64,000 nt of DNA from NCBI RefSeq assembly GCF_900093605.1, contig NZ_FLYE01000034.1, positions 186,001 to 250,000 of the forward strand, read 5' to 3'. Source of the stretch: Candidatus Terasakiella magnetica (GTDB lineage: Bacteria > Pseudomonadota > Alphaproteobacteria > Rhodospirillales > Terasakiellaceae). Numbering within the stretch: the first letter of the stretch is position 1; each line of letters begins with the position of its first letter. Below, piece after piece: positions 1 to 10,294 of this stretch. Under the pieces are notes generated by a model, which did no database searches, was not told the origin of the DNA, and saw only the letters and a list, made by a program, of their open reading frames with translations. A program made the position numbers and the translations under genes.

Positions 1-1
1 T

Positions 2-439
2 CTCGTGCAGCCGAATTTCTGGTGGTTGCTTGGCTTAATGTTGCTCTTTTCATGGGTTTCGCTTGTCTCTGTTGTGCGTGCAGAGTTTTTGCGCGCGCGT
101 AATTTTGATTTTGTGCGCGCCGCCAAGGCCCTTGGGGTCGATGATCGCACCATTATTTTGCGCCATGTTTTACCCAATGCCATGGTCGCGACCTTCACCT
201 TTTTACCCTTTATCCTTAATGGGTCCATCACCACACTGACCGCGCTTGATTTCTTGGGCTTTGGCCTGCCACCGGGCAGTGCATCGTTAGGTGAGTTGCT
301 TAATCAAGGGAAAAATAACTTACAGGCCCCTTGGTTGGGCCTTACTGCTTTTTTCGTACTGTCCGTCATGCTTTCGCTGTTGATCTTTATTGGCGAGGCT
401 GTGCGCGATGCGTTTGATCCAAGGAAGACATTGCAATGA
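2..439 (+). CDS. yejE: Peptide ABC transporter permease, YejE-like (5' end cut by window edge)
   Basis: This is the C-terminal part of an inner-membrane permease of the oligopeptide/microcin C importer family. The reading frame is open from base 2, so the start lies outside the window. About 145 residues remain. They hold the EAA-type loop that contacts the ATPase (RAAKALGVDDRTIILRHVLPNA) and the end of the permease with hydrophobic segments near FVLSVMLSLLIFIGE. The surviving sequence closely resembles the end of E. coli YejE, including the QPNFWWLL and GLPPGSASLGELL stretches, as I recall that family. It overlaps the next gene by four bases (ATGA), so the two are translationally coupled. 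The substrate (peptides or peptide-like antibiotics) is inferred from the family. Confidence 0.88.
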   Translation, partial: LVQPNFWWLLGLMLLFSWVSLVSVVRAEFLRARNFDFVRAAKALGVDDRTIILRHVLPNAMVATFTFLPFILNGSITTLTALDFLGFGLPPGSASLGELLNQGKNNLQAPWLGLTAFFVLSVMLSLLIFIGEAVRDAFDPRKTLQ

Positions 440-2049
440 GTTTGTTAGAGGTCAAAGACCTGCATGTTTCTTTTGGTGAGGCTGCGGCTGTGCGCGGCAT
501 ATCTTTTGCCCTTGAAAAAGGCGAAACACTTGCCCTTGTTGGGGAATCCGGTTCAGGCAAATCGGTCAGTGCTTTATCAATTTTACAGCTTTTGCCCTAT
601 CCACGCGCACACCACCGCGCAGGTTCCATCACCTTAGAGGGGGATGAGCTGCTGGGCTGTAAGGAGCGCAAGATCAGGTCCATTCGTGGCAATCGCATCG
701 CTATGATTTTCCAAGAACCGCTGACCTCTTTAAACCCGCTTCATTCAATTGAACAGCAAATTGCCGAAGTGCTGTTTATCCATAAGCTCATGACCAAGCG
801 TCAAGCACGCGAGCGCGTGATTGAGCTGTTAAAACTGGTCGGTCTTGAAGATGCAACTACAGAAGATCGCTTAAAAGCCCTGCCCCATCAATTTAGTGGC
901 GGGCAACAACAGCGCATCATGATTGCCATGGCCCTTGCCAATGAGCCCGATATTCTCATTGCTGATGAGCCTACCACCGCCCTTGATGTGACCGTGCAGG
1001 CGCAAATCTTAAAATTGCTCAAAGAGTTGCAAGCCAAGCTTGGTATGGCGATTTTAATGATCACCCATGACCTTGGCATCGTGCGCCATATGGCGGACCG
1101 GGTCTGTGTGATGCATGACGGGCAAATTGTTGAACAAGGCGCCTGTAGTGATATTTTTGAGCGCCCTGAGCATGCTTACACACAAAAACTGCTCGCTGCT
1201 GAGCCCAGTGGCGCACCAACAGGTAAATTTAGTGAAGATGAGATTTTGCGCGTTGAAGATTTCAAAGTTTGGTATCCCATCAAGCGCGGCATCATTAAGC
1301 GCACGGTTGATCATGTAAAAGCCGTAAATGGGATTTCCCTAACGGTGCGCCAAGGGGAAACCTTAGGTGTGGTTGGGGAGTCTGGTTCAGGCAAATCCAC
1401 CTTGGGTCGCGCGATCTTGCGCTTGGAGGATAGCGAGGGTCATCTCAGTTTTGACGGGGCTGATTTACAAATAATGAGCCAGAAAGACTTACGCCCTTTG
1501 CGCCGTGAAATGCAGATGGTGTTTCAAGACCCCTTTGGCTCCATGTCGCCACGCATGTCAGTCCATCAGATTGTGGAAGAAGGCCTCTTGGTCCATAAGC
1601 TTGGCGGTAATTATGAAGAACGTCGCCAGCTTATTGGCGATATTTTAGAAGAAGTCGGCTTGTCGCGCGAGGCTCAAGATCGCTATCCCCATGAATTTTC
1701 TGGTGGGCAACGCCAGCGCATCGCCATTGCGCGCGCAGTCGTGTTAAAACCGCGCCTGATTATTCTGGATGAACCCACCAGTGCCCTTGATATGTCGGTT
1801 CAAGCCCAAATCGTTGAGCTGCTGCGCGCGCTTCAGCAAAAACATAATCTGGCTTATATCTTTATCAGTCATGATTTAAAAGTCGTGCGCGCCATGAGCC
1901 ATAAAGTCATGGTCATGCAAAATGGCGTCGTTGTGGAACAAGGCCTGCGCGATGATATTTTTGATGCGCCCCAAAGCCCTTATACCAAAGCCTTAATGGC
2001 AGCGGCCTTTGACATTCAGGCCGATGACAGCGGTGTGGTTCATAGCTAA
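436..2049 (+). CDS. yejF: Peptide ABC transporter ATP-binding protein with two ATPase domains, YejF-like
   Basis: A 537-residue cytoplasmic protein with two complete ABC ATPase domains in tandem. It energises the permease encoded just upstream. Each half has a Walker A (GESGSGKS near residues 37 and 316), a signature motif (FSGGQQQR and FSGGQRQR), a Walker B followed by DEPT(T/S)ALD, and a switch His in THD/SHD. The fused double-ATPase layout is typical of YejF and separates it from OppD/OppF, which are two genes. Both sites look catalytically intact. The start overlaps the permease stop. The gene ends 33 bases from a convergent gene, and I see no strong terminator between them. Confidence 0.92.
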   Translation: MSLLEVKDLHVSFGEAAAVRGISFALEKGETLALVGESGSGKSVSALSILQLLPYPRAHHRAGSITLEGDELLGCKERKIRSIRGNRIAMIFQEPLTSLNPLHSIEQQIAEVLFIHKLMTKRQARERVIELLKLVGLEDATTEDRLKALPHQFSGGQQQRIMIAMALANEPDILIADEPTTALDVTVQAQILKLLKELQAKLGMAILMITHDLGIVRHMADRVCVMHDGQIVEQGACSDIFERPEHAYTQKLLAAEPSGAPTGKFSEDEILRVEDFKVWYPIKRGIIKRTVDHVKAVNGISLTVRQGETLGVVGESGSGKSTLGRAILRLEDSEGHLSFDGADLQIMSQKDLRPLRREMQMVFQDPFGSMSPRMSVHQIVEEGLLVHKLGGNYEERRQLIGDILEEVGLSREAQDRYPHEFSGGQRQRIAIARAVVLKPRLIILDEPTSALDMSVQAQIVELLRALQQKHNLAYIFISHDLKVVRAMSHKVMVMQNGVVVEQGLRDDIFDAPQSPYTKALMAAAFDIQADDSGVVHS

Positions 2050-2082
2050 CACCCCTGTCATATGGCCTTCACATAAAGGCTT

Positions 2083-2886
2083 TTACTTTTTCATCAGCTC
2101 AAGCATTTTTTCCACAGCTTCCATATGCTCATCTGAGTTATGGCACATGCCTTGGAAACAGGCGCAAAGATCAAGAAAATCTGGCAGCTCCATACGCTGG
2201 CCCATCTTCATCAAACGTTTGGTAAAGCGCAAAGCTTGGGGGGGCTTGGCCGCCATTTGGCTTGCAAGTTCTGTTGCGCGTTTTAAAAGCGCATCCGGTT
2301 CCACCACATCCAGCACCACACCGATTTCTTTGGCCTCAGCCGCATCAATGACGCGCCCGGTAAAGGTCAGCTCAGCTGCTTTTTGATAACCGATCAGGCG
2401 TTGTAAAAAATAAGCCCCGCCATCACCCGGAATAATGCCCAAATTCACAAAAGTTTCCCCAAACTTGGCTTTGCTTGAGGCAATGCGGATATCTGCCATA
2501 TTGGCAAGATCAAAACCTGCACCAACGGCGGGGCCATTGACCGCTGCGATAATGGGGACTTCACATTTATTCATGGCTAAGGGGATACGTTGGATACCTT
2601 GGCGATACCGTGTCTGACATTCTTCCACATCGCCTGCAAAATCACCTGCGCGATCTTTCATATCTTTAATGTTCCCACCGGCTGAAAAGGCAGAACCCGC
2701 ACCTGTCATGATCAAAACACTAATGTCATCAGCCGCTTTATTTACCCACTCGATCGTATTGATAATATCATCGATCAAGGCAGTGCCTGTGAGGGCATTT
2801 CGCACGTCATGACGATCAAAGGTCAATGTGGCGATACGATTTTCAACATGAAGGGTGGCATCAATCAATTTGGGTAAATCAGACAC
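2083..2886 (-). CDS. Enoyl-CoA hydratase/isomerase (crotonase) family protein
   Basis: A 267-residue crotonase-fold protein, probably acting on an acyl-CoA thioester. The fold is shown by the oxyanion-hole loop (SAFSAGGNIKDM, about residues 65-78), the second oxyanion strand PIIAAVNGPAVGAGFDLANMADIRIAS and the GIIPGDGG turn. By alignment from memory with mitochondrial enoyl-CoA hydratase, the two catalytic glutamates are not conserved: the first position is Asp (GAGFD) and the second falls in GETFVNLG, giving Phe. It may therefore be an isomerase or another crotonase-family activity rather than a hydratase. It is a single-gene unit, convergent with yejF. Confidence 0.85.
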   Translation of the reverse strand: MSDLPKLIDATLHVENRIATLTFDRHDVRNALTGTALIDDIINTIEWVNKAADDISVLIMTGAGSAFSAGGNIKDMKDRAGDFAGDVEECQTRYRQGIQRIPLAMNKCEVPIIAAVNGPAVGAGFDLANMADIRIASSKAKFGETFVNLGIIPGDGGAYFLQRLIGYQKAAELTFTGRVIDAAEAKEIGVVLDVVEPDALLKRATELASQMAAKPPQALRFTKRLMKMGQRMELPDFLDLCACFQGMCHNSDEHMEAVEKMLELMKK

Positions 2887-3066
2887 GGTTTTTTATCCTT
2901 TGCTCAAAAAAAATGCGACTACACACAGTCAGGGGGACGTTTGTATAGCCGCATTGAGTTTTCCTCACACCTCTAGGGAGTGCAAGAGTCTTTTCAGATG
3001 ATTTCTTATACATAATGTTCGCCTCTCAAACATTACAACAATTGTAAAGAAATGTGAGAGAGTTGA

Positions 3067-3735
3067 TTAAAAGTCAAGATCAGCATAATGACGCGCGGCT
3101 TGAACGCCACTGACGCTATCTTGTAAAATATCGCGCATACAAGGGCGTGATTTAAAGCGTGCATACCAATCGTGCGCACCGGGGTGATCTTTCCACGGGA
3201 TATCACCGAGATAATCCACGCAAGAGATATGGGCCGCAGCCGTAATATCAGCCAGTGAAAGCTCTGTTCCCGCCAGCCAGTTGCGCTGTTCGGTTAAATA
3301 GCCGATATAATCTAGATGGTAATGGACATTTTGTTTTCCAGCGCGAATAGCCGATGAATTGGGCGTGGCCCCAGCAATAAAACGCTTGCTGATCTTCTCA
3401 CCCACAAGGTTTTTTGAGACTTCTGCTGCAAACTTTTTATCAAACCATGCAATGAGGCGACGCACTTCTGCGCGTTGATCTGCATTTGTGCCCAAGAGAT
3501 TAACTAACGGATAGACTTCTTCAAGATACTCACAAATTGCCACATCATCCCAAATCGGGCGGCCTTCAGGCTCCACCAAAACAGGGACTTCACCTGCCGG
3601 ATTTAAGGCGAGGAAGGTTTCGCGTCTTTCCCAGACAGGTTCAACCACACATGTGCATTCCAGCTTCTTTTCAGCCAAAAGAAGACGGATTTTTCTTGAT
3701 AACGGATCAAACGGTTGGTGATAAAGGCGTCTCAT
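3067..3735 (-). CDS. fzlA: Glutathione S-transferase-fold protein, FzlA-like (FtsZ-associated)
   Basis: A 222-residue protein with a GST N-terminal thioredoxin fold (residues 1-80, NPAGEVPVL cis-Pro loop) and an all-helical C-terminal domain (LAGTELSLADITAAAH). The start is set at the ATG giving MRRLYHQ because AGAGAG lies just upstream; an earlier in-frame start would add nine residues. The RRLYHQPFDPLSRKIRLLLAEKKL opening, the WERR motif and the terminal HYADLDF match what I remember of FzlA, the alphaproteobacterial GST homologue that binds FtsZ and sets constriction rate in Caulobacter. The assignment is from recall, and an ordinary GST remains possible. It is a single-gene unit. Confidence 0.68.
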   Translation of the reverse strand: MRRLYHQPFDPLSRKIRLLLAEKKLECTCVVEPVWERRETFLALNPAGEVPVLVEPEGRPIWDDVAICEYLEEVYPLVNLLGTNADQRAEVRRLIAWFDKKFAAEVSKNLVGEKISKRFIAGATPNSSAIRAGKQNVHYHLDYIGYLTEQRNWLAGTELSLADITAAAHISCVDYLGDIPWKDHPGAHDWYARFKSRPCMRDILQDSVSGVQAARHYADLDF

Positions 3736-3802
3736 GTTCTCTCTAATTAACGCACTGCACAATATAGAGTGGAATAACTGTTTTTAAGGGGTATGGAAAG
3801 AG

Positions 3803-3834
3803 AAAAAAAAGGCGAAGCCAAAAAGCCTCGCCTA
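3803..3834 (-). terminator. Rho-independent terminator of the gltD-gltB operon
   Basis: On the minus strand a GC-rich hairpin (AGGCGA...TCGCCT with a short loop) is followed by a run of eight T. It lies about 145 bases past the gltB stop. A second GGGGG/CCCCC hairpin without a T run sits closer to the stop, at about 3943-3960. Confidence 0.7.
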
Positions 3835-3978
3835 AAGTCTTGGTTAGGGATGAATGTCAAAAGTGACATTCAAGTAGGTCCGATTAAAAACCGCACCCTT
3901 GCAATCAAGTCACGAGAGATCATTGTAACTTGTGCCAGTCTCGGGGGCCTCACGACCCCCAATTCCTTTTTACGGAGC

Positions 3979-6900
3979 TTAAGCTGTCTTCTTGGCAGCG
4001 GCTTGCTTTGTTACCGGAACCTCGAGTTTATCGAGCATTTCCTTTGGCACCACTTGCCAGATTTTGCCTTTCTCCATATCCCAATCCTGCAGGAGCTGAC
4101 CTGCATATTGAGAGTGTGTTTCTTTAACATGTTCTTGGATCAGCCCTTTGACCATATCTTCATAATGATCAACTTCAATGCGCTGCCAAATAACATTGTC
4201 AAAGTTCACACGATGTTCAAACGTACCATCCTGGTCATAGATAAAGGCCATGCCGCCTGTGAAACCAGCACCGAAGTTAGCACCAACTTCACCCAGAACA
4301 ACCACTGTACCACCGGTCATATATTCACAACCGTTAGAGCCGATACCTTCAACCACAGCCGTCGCACCAGAGTTACGAACCCCAAAGCGTTCACCACCTT
4401 GACCAGACGCAAACAACTTACCCGCTGTTGCCCCATAGAGACATGTGTTACCCACGATGGTGTTGTCATTGGACTTCAATGGGCTTGAAACCATTGGACG
4501 TACAACGATGGTACCGCCAGAAAGACCCTTACCGACATAATCGTTAGAATCCCCAAAGATTTCCAGTTTTAAGCCCTGAACGATAAAAGCACCCAGTGAG
4601 TTACCAGCTGAGCCGCGCATACGCACAGTCAGGTGATCTGGCTCAAGACCTGTCATCCCGTATTTACGCGTGATGATGGAGCTTGTGGATGTCCCTACAG
4701 AACGGTGTGTGTTTTTAACGGTATAGAAGAGTTGCATCTTCTCACCACCGTGAAGGGCGTTATGTGCATCCTTGATGATTTGACCATCAAGTGTATCTGG
4801 CACAGGGTTGCGCTCAGTTAATGTACAAAAACGTGGTGTATCGCCCGTATCAGCTTGAGTTAGAAGCGGGTTCAAATCAAGGTCATCAAGGTTTTCACGA
4901 CCACGACCCACTTGTGTCAAGAGATCACAACGACCGATCACATCTTCAAGTTTTTCATAACCCAAAGAGGCCAGAATTTCTGAAACTTCTTCTGCGATGA
5001 ACGTAAAGAGGTTGACAACTTTAGCAGCTGAGCCTGTAAACTTCTTGCGCAGTTCTGGGTCTTGCGTACACACACCAACCGGACAAGTGTTAGAGTGACA
5101 TTGGCGAACCATGATACAGCCCATGGCGATCAAGGATGTTGTCCCGATACCAAATTCTTCAGCACCCAACATCGCCGCGATCACAACGTCACGACCTGTG
5201 CGGAAACCGCCGTCTGTGCGCAGCTTCACGCGGTGGCGAAGTTTGTTAAGGGTGAGAACCTGATTGACCTCAGAAAGGCCCATTTCCCATGGCAGGCCAG
5301 CATATTTGATGGAAGACTGTGGCGATGCACCCGTACCACCGTCATAACCGGAAATATGAATGGTATCGGCACCAGCTTTTGCCACACCAGCCGCAATTGT
5401 ACCCACGCCAGAACGTGCCACAAGCTTCACACAAACACGGGCAATTGGGTTGATTTGCTTAAGGTCATAAATGAGCTGAGCCAAATCCTCAATGGAATAG
5501 ATATCGTGGTGAGGCGGTGGTGAAATCAGCGTTACACCCGGTGTAGAGTTACGCAATTTACCAATTTCAACGGTCACTTTAAAGCCCGGCAGCTGACCAC
5601 CTTCACCCGGTTTTGCACCTTGGGCGACTTTAATTTCAAGTTCCTGACAGTTGTTGAGATATTCCGCTGTCACACCAAAACGACCAGAGGCAACCTGCTT
5701 CACAGCAGAGTTTGCATTGTCACCATTTTTGCGTGGTGTGAAACGTTCGCGGTCTTCCCCACCTTCACCAGAGTTTGATTTAGCCCCAATACGGTTCATG
5801 GCAATCGCAAGTGTTTCATGCGCTTCACGAGACAAGGCCCCCACAGAAATCGCAGGCGCACAAAGGCGGCGGCGAAGCTCTGTGATAGATTCAACACTAT
5901 CAATTGAAATGCTGTCACGATCAGACTGGAAGTCCAGCAGGTCGCGCAACATCATTGGTTTGCGATTATTCACCCCATCGGCATATTCACGATATTTAGA
6001 ATAGCTTTCCGTTGCCACAGCTTCTTGGAGCTTGTGGATCAACAGCGGGTCATGGGCGTGACGTTCTCCTTTGGCGCGGTAACGGTAGAAACCGCCTTGG
6101 GCCAATGGGTTTGCTTCTGAATATGCCTTATCGTGCATTTCCAGAATTTTCTCTTCCAGACCTTTAAGACCAATACCGGAAATACGTGATGTCATGCCGG
6201 GGAAGAAATCAGCCACAACAGAACGTGACAGACCAACCGATTCGAACGTGTAACCACCACGATAAGAACTGATCACACCGATGCCCATTTTAGACATGGT
6301 TTTCAACAAGCCCTTGTTGATGGCTTTCTTATAGTTCTCAACAGCCGTTTCAAACGATGTATCACCGTAAATGCCTTTGGCATGTTGGTCTGCGATGGCT
6401 TCTTCTGTCATGTAAGCGTTCACAGTTGTTGCACCAACACCAACCAGAACGGCAAAATACTGAACATCAAGAGCTTCTGCAGAACGAACGTTTAGCGATG
6501 TAAAGGTACGCAATTGCTGGCGCACCAGATAACTATGAACACCACCAGCAGCCAAGATCATCGGCACAGGCGCTTTGTCTTTAGAGACATGCTCGTCTGT
6601 CAGGATGATGTGTTTCTTGCCCCCACGAACAGCCATTTCAGCTTCGTGACGGATACGTTCAATCGCTTCGCGCAAAGATTCTTTGCTTGGTGTAAAGGTA
6701 CAATCGATTTCGATCGCATCATTACCAAGATATTTCTTCAACGCGTGGAATTCTGTTGAATTCAAGAACGGTGTTTCTAGCTGAACCACTTCACATTGGT
6801 CCGGCCCTTCATCCAGCACGTTACCCAAGTTGCTCAAACGTGTACGCAGGCTCATCACGCGTGTTTCGCGAAGTGAGTCAATCGGTGGGTTTGTCACCTG

Positions 6901-8508
6901 AGAAAAAGCCTGACGGAAGAAGTGATGCAAGCCACGATATTGATCAGATAGTACCGCTTGTGGGGTATCATCACCCATGGAGCCTGTGGCTTCTTGGCCT
7001 GTTTCGACCATGGGGCGCAAGATCAGTTCCAAATCTTCCTGTGTAAAACCAAAGAGCTGCTGTTGTTGTAGCAGGTCTTCTTCAGACGGGTTCACCGGCT
7101 TTGGCGCATCGGCCTTTAAGATTTCATCAACCTTAACGATGTTTTCCACCCAAGAGCCATAAGGCTGACGTGCAGCCGTCCAGTCTTTAAGTTCTTTATC
7201 GTGGTAGAATTTACCTTCTGAAAGATCAACACCGATCATGCCGCCCGGGCGGACATGGCCTTTTTCCTGAACTTTAGATTCGTCAATTTCTGACATACCT
7301 GTTTCAGAACCCACCAGCAAGATGCCATCACCTGTGATGGTGTAACGCAATGGGCGCAAACCGTTACGGTCCAAGCCCGCCACAATCCATTGACCATCTG
7401 TCCCACAAATTGCTGCGGGGCCATCCCATGGTTCCATGACAGAGTTACAATAAGCAAACAGGTCTTCATGCTCTTTTGGCATCAAGGAGTTTTGACCGAT
7501 CGATTCTGGCACCATCAAGGCTTTAACAGAAGGTGCCGGGCGACCTGCACGTACCAAAACTTCCCAAACTGCATCTAAAGCAGAGGAGTCAGATGCACCA
7601 TTTGGAATCAATGGTTTGATATCTTCAATGTGCCCCCCAAAAACAGGCGAGGCCATGCATGTTTCATGGGCCTTGGTCCAGTTGACGTTACCCGTTACCG
7701 TGTTGATCTCGCCATTATGGGCGATCATGCGAAACGGTTGAGCCAAACGCCATTGCGGGAATGTGTTTGTTGAATAACGCTGGTGATAAATCGCAAAGTT
7801 AGAAACAAACAGCTCGTCATTCAGGTCAGGGTAAAATTCTGTGATTTCACCCGCCATGAACATACCTTTGTAGATCACGCTGCGACAAGAAAGCGAACAG
7901 AAGTAAAATTCTGTCAGGTTTTCTGCCAGACACTGGTTTTCAATGCGACGGCGGATCACATAAAGGTCATTTTCAAACTCGTCATCAGATTTACCAAGTG
8001 TGTTGGCAATCATGATCTGTTCGATCTCTGGGCGTGTGGCGTTTGCTTTTTCACCAATCACTTCGGTGTTGATCGGCACTTGGCGCCAGCCATAGATGCG
8101 ATAACCAAATTTCAGAACTTCCGCTTCAACGATACAGCGGCAACGTTCTTGCGCGCCAAAATCAGTTTTTGGCAGGAAACATTGACCAACCGCCAAAGAG
8201 CTTTCTTCTGGCTCATGGCCTGTACGGCGAATGTGGCGTTTGAAAAATTCCTGTGGGATTTGCACGTGGATACCCGCGCCATCACCTGTTTTACCATCGG
8301 CATCAACCGCACCACGGTGGTCCAGCGCACGTGTAGCTTGAAACGCATGGCGCAAAACTTCACGGTTTGGCTTCCCATCAAGAGAGGCCACCAGACCAAC
8401 ACCACAGTTGGCAGTTTCAAAAGCCGGATCATACATGCCGTTTTCAGCGAGGAACTTTGCGGCTTTTTGATATTCCGATACGTAATTATTTGTCATTTTT
8501 CTACTCAT
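3979..8508 (-). CDS. gltB: Glutamate synthase (NADPH) large subunit
   Basis: A 1509-residue enzyme that, with GltD, converts glutamine and 2-oxoglutarate to two glutamates. Length and domain order are those of the bacterial alpha subunit: N-terminal class II amidotransferase with nucleophile Cys35 (NCGVG after a short propeptide), central domain, FMN/2-oxoglutarate-binding domain (HISGYDGGTGASP near residues 1035-1050), a 3Fe-4S cysteine cluster (CIMVRQCHSNTCPVGVC), then the GXXGXXXG beta-helix (GNSLGAF, GGTIVVRP). Two ATGs are possible: 8508, with AAGGAG only one base away, or 8496, with the same site about 13 bases away. The shorter form seems equally likely. It follows gltD by five bases and forms an operon with it. 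Confidence 0.97.
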   Translation of the reverse strand: MSRKMTNNYVSEYQKAAKFLAENGMYDPAFETANCGVGLVASLDGKPNREVLRHAFQATRALDHRGAVDADGKTGDGAGIHVQIPQEFFKRHIRRTGHEPEESSLAVGQCFLPKTDFGAQERCRCIVEAEVLKFGYRIYGWRQVPINTEVIGEKANATRPEIEQIMIANTLGKSDDEFENDLYVIRRRIENQCLAENLTEFYFCSLSCRSVIYKGMFMAGEITEFYPDLNDELFVSNFAIYHQRYSTNTFPQWRLAQPFRMIAHNGEINTVTGNVNWTKAHETCMASPVFGGHIEDIKPLIPNGASDSSALDAVWEVLVRAGRPAPSVKALMVPESIGQNSLMPKEHEDLFAYCNSVMEPWDGPAAICGTDGQWIVAGLDRNGLRPLRYTITGDGILLVGSETGMSEIDESKVQEKGHVRPGGMIGVDLSEGKFYHDKELKDWTAARQPYGSWVENIVKVDEILKADAPKPVNPSEEDLLQQQQLFGFTQEDLELILRPMVETGQEATGSMGDDTPQAVLSDQYRGLHHFFRQAFSQVTNPPIDSLRETRVMSLRTRLSNLGNVLDEGPDQCEVVQLETPFLNSTEFHALKKYLGNDAIEIDCTFTPSKESLREAIERIRHEAEMAVRGGKKHIILTDEHVSKDKAPVPMILAAGGVHSYLVRQQLRTFTSLNVRSAEALDVQYFAVLVGVGATTVNAYMTEEAIADQHAKGIYGDTSFETAVENYKKAINKGLLKTMSKMGIGVISSYRGGYTFESVGLSRSVVADFFPGMTSRISGIGLKGLEEKILEMHDKAYSEANPLAQGGFYRYRAKGERHAHDPLLIHKLQEAVATESYSKYREYADGVNNRKPMMLRDLLDFQSDRDSISIDSVESITELRRRLCAPAISVGALSREAHETLAIAMNRIGAKSNSGEGGEDRERFTPRKNGDNANSAVKQVASGRFGVTAEYLNNCQELEIKVAQGAKPGEGGQLPGFKVTVEIGKLRNSTPGVTLISPPPHHDIYSIEDLAQLIYDLKQINPIARVCVKLVARSGVGTIAAGVAKAGADTIHISGYDGGTGASPQSSIKYAGLPWEMGLSEVNQVLTLNKLRHRVKLRTDGGFRTGRDVVIAAMLGAEEFGIGTTSLIAMGCIMVRQCHSNTCPVGVCTQDPELRKKFTGSAAKVVNLFTFIAEEVSEILASLGYEKLEDVIGRCDLLTQVGRGRENLDDLDLNPLLTQADTGDTPRFCTLTERNPVPDTLDGQIIKDAHNALHGGEKMQLFYTVKNTHRSVGTSTSSIITRKYGMTGLEPDHLTVRMRGSAGNSLGAFIVQGLKLEIFGDSNDYVGKGLSGGTIVVRPMVSSPLKSNDNTIVGNTCLYGATAGKLFASGQGGERFGVRNSGATAVVEGIGSNGCEYMTGGTVVVLGEVGANFGAGFTGGMAFIYDQDGTFEHRVNFDNVIWQRIEVDHYEDMVKGLIQEHVKETHSQYAGQLLQDWDMEKGKIWQVVPKEMLDKLEVPVTKQAAAKKTA

Positions 8509-8513
8509 GCTCC

Positions 8514-9953
8514 TTATTCGGCCGCAGTGCCTGCACGGGTTTTAGCCCGCAGATATTTATGAATTTCATCAGATGCTTCACGCGCATCATTAATACAGCT
8601 CACAACCAAGGACGCACCGCGCTCGATATCACCAGCTGCAAAAACACCGTCCAGATTGGTCATCCAAGTTTCTTGGTCAACTTCCACGGTGCCCCAGCGC
8701 GTTACCGCCAGATCAGGCTCGCCAAACAGGGTTGGAATGTCTTCTGGTTCAAACCCAAGAGCTTCGATGACGATATCTGCATCGATCTCAAACTCTGAAC
8801 CTTCAATTTCTTTTACGCTTTGACGACCAGAACCATCAGCCACGCCCAAATGCATGGAAACCGCTTCAACCTTCTGGACTTTGCCCAGACCCTTGAAAGA
8901 TTTCGGGGCAGATAACCACTGGAAATCCACGCCTTCATTTTCAGCATTTTCCACTTCGCGCTGTGAACCCGGCATATTGGCACGGTCACGACGATAGAGA
9001 CATTTGACTGATTTCGCCCCTTGGCGGATGGACGTACGCACACAGTCCATGGCCGTATCGCCACCACCGATGACCACAATATTTTTGCCTTCAGCATTTA
9101 ATGTGCCGTCATCAAATTCTTGAACGTCATCACCGAAGCTCTTTTTGTTCGACGCTGTTAAGAAATACATCGCCGGGAAGATGTTTTCCAGATCAGAACC
9201 CGGTGCATCCAGTTTACGACCCGCATAAACACCAACCGCGATCATCACGGCATCATGTTTGGCTTGTAAGTCTTTAAGTGAGGCATCTGTGCCCACTTCG
9301 AAGTTTAGGTGGAAGGTAACGCCACCGTCCTCAAGAAGCTTGGCACGACGTGCAACCACGTCTTTTTCAAGTTTAAAGCCCGGAATACCATAAACAAGCA
9401 AGCCACCAACGCGGTCTGAACGCTCATAAACATGGACTTCATAACCTTTGCGGCGCAAGCGATCAGCTGCTGCCATACCAGCGGGGCCAGAACCGATGAT
9501 GCCAACACTTTGGCCCAGTTCCTGAAGCGGCTGTGGTGGTTTCACCCAACCTTGCTCCCACGCATTATCGGTAATGAATTTTTCAATAGAACCGATGGTG
9601 ACCGCATTATGTTCGGATTGTTCCAAAACACAGAGACCTTCACACAAACGGTCTTGCGGGCAAATGCGACCGCAAATTTCTGGAAGAGTATTGGTTTCCT
9701 GAGAGACGTGATAAGCATCTTCCAAACGGCCCGCAGCCACAAGGCGCAACCAGTCTGGAATGTTATTGCTTACCGGACAAGCAACTGAACAATAAGGAAT
9801 GCCACATTGCTCACAACGTGACGCTTGTTCCTGGGCTTTCTCAATGGAAAAACGCGAATAAATTTCATCGAAATCTTTTTTGCGTTCGTCAGCAGTGCGT
9901 TTTTCGGGATAATTTTGCCCGATATTCACAAACTGCATCATTTTTTCAGCCAT
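8514..9953 (-). CDS. gltD: Glutamate synthase (NADPH) small subunit
   Basis: A 479-residue flavoprotein that takes electrons from NADPH and passes them to GltB. Near the N terminus two cysteine groups (CEQCGIPYCSVACP and CGRICPQDRLCEGLC) bind 4Fe-4S clusters. They are followed by an FAD-binding GSGPAGMAAADRLRR and an NADPH-binding GGGDTAMDCVRTSIRQG. The ATG at 9953 was chosen because GGAGAGAG lies just upstream; a TTG four codons earlier falls on that ribosome-binding site. It is first in the gltD-gltB operon, transcribed away from uppP. Confidence 0.96.
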   Translation of the reverse strand: MAEKMMQFVNIGQNYPEKRTADERKKDFDEIYSRFSIEKAQEQASRCEQCGIPYCSVACPVSNNIPDWLRLVAAGRLEDAYHVSQETNTLPEICGRICPQDRLCEGLCVLEQSEHNAVTIGSIEKFITDNAWEQGWVKPPQPLQELGQSVGIIGSGPAGMAAADRLRRKGYEVHVYERSDRVGGLLVYGIPGFKLEKDVVARRAKLLEDGGVTFHLNFEVGTDASLKDLQAKHDAVMIAVGVYAGRKLDAPGSDLENIFPAMYFLTASNKKSFGDDVQEFDDGTLNAEGKNIVVIGGGDTAMDCVRTSIRQGAKSVKCLYRRDRANMPGSQREVENAENEGVDFQWLSAPKSFKGLGKVQKVEAVSMHLGVADGSGRQSVKEIEGSEFEIDADIVIEALGFEPEDIPTLFGEPDLAVTRWGTVEVDQETWMTNLDGVFAAGDIERGASLVVSCINDAREASDEIHKYLRAKTRAGTAAE

Positions 9954-10294
9954 ATCTCTCTCCAATTCCTCTTTTAATAGAGTCTGTTTTTTCTGTCGCC
10001 TTTAATACCCAACCTACAGGCGCGCATAGGCCAACCGAATCTCAGTGATAAAGTCGGAGCGTTGATATGCGCTATTATGGCGCAGATTTCAAGGAAAAAC
10101 TATAGATAGGTCAGTAAGACTGCCTTATGTCATAAAAAAGCCCCTAATTAAGCGGCCTTACCGCCCCGCCTAAAAATCCATTATTCCAATATATTGTACC
10201 GAAATGGTACTATATTAGTTTTTGGGCCTCGAATCCGAACGTGGTATATAAATCACAAATTAAATAATAAAATTTCTTCAACAGGGAAATTCAC
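9954..10294. promoter_or_regulatory. Divergent gltD / uppP intergenic region with a perfect inverted repeat
   Basis: A 341-base AT-rich region between two diverging genes, so it should hold both promoters. The clearest element is the palindrome GTACC-GAAAT-GGTAC at 10196-10210, flanked by TATATT and TATATTA. This is the size and symmetry of a dimeric repressor or activator site. It is nearer to uppP (about 85 bases from its start). I could not fix the -35/-10 boxes with confidence and saw no small gene here. Confidence 0.4.

Noticed and set aside
4000-9900. Many long open frames on the opposite strand of gltB and gltD, up to 259 codons
   Set aside because: They are antisense shadows of two strongly recognisable genes, lack ribosome-binding sites and show low-complexity His/Cys/Thr-rich translations.
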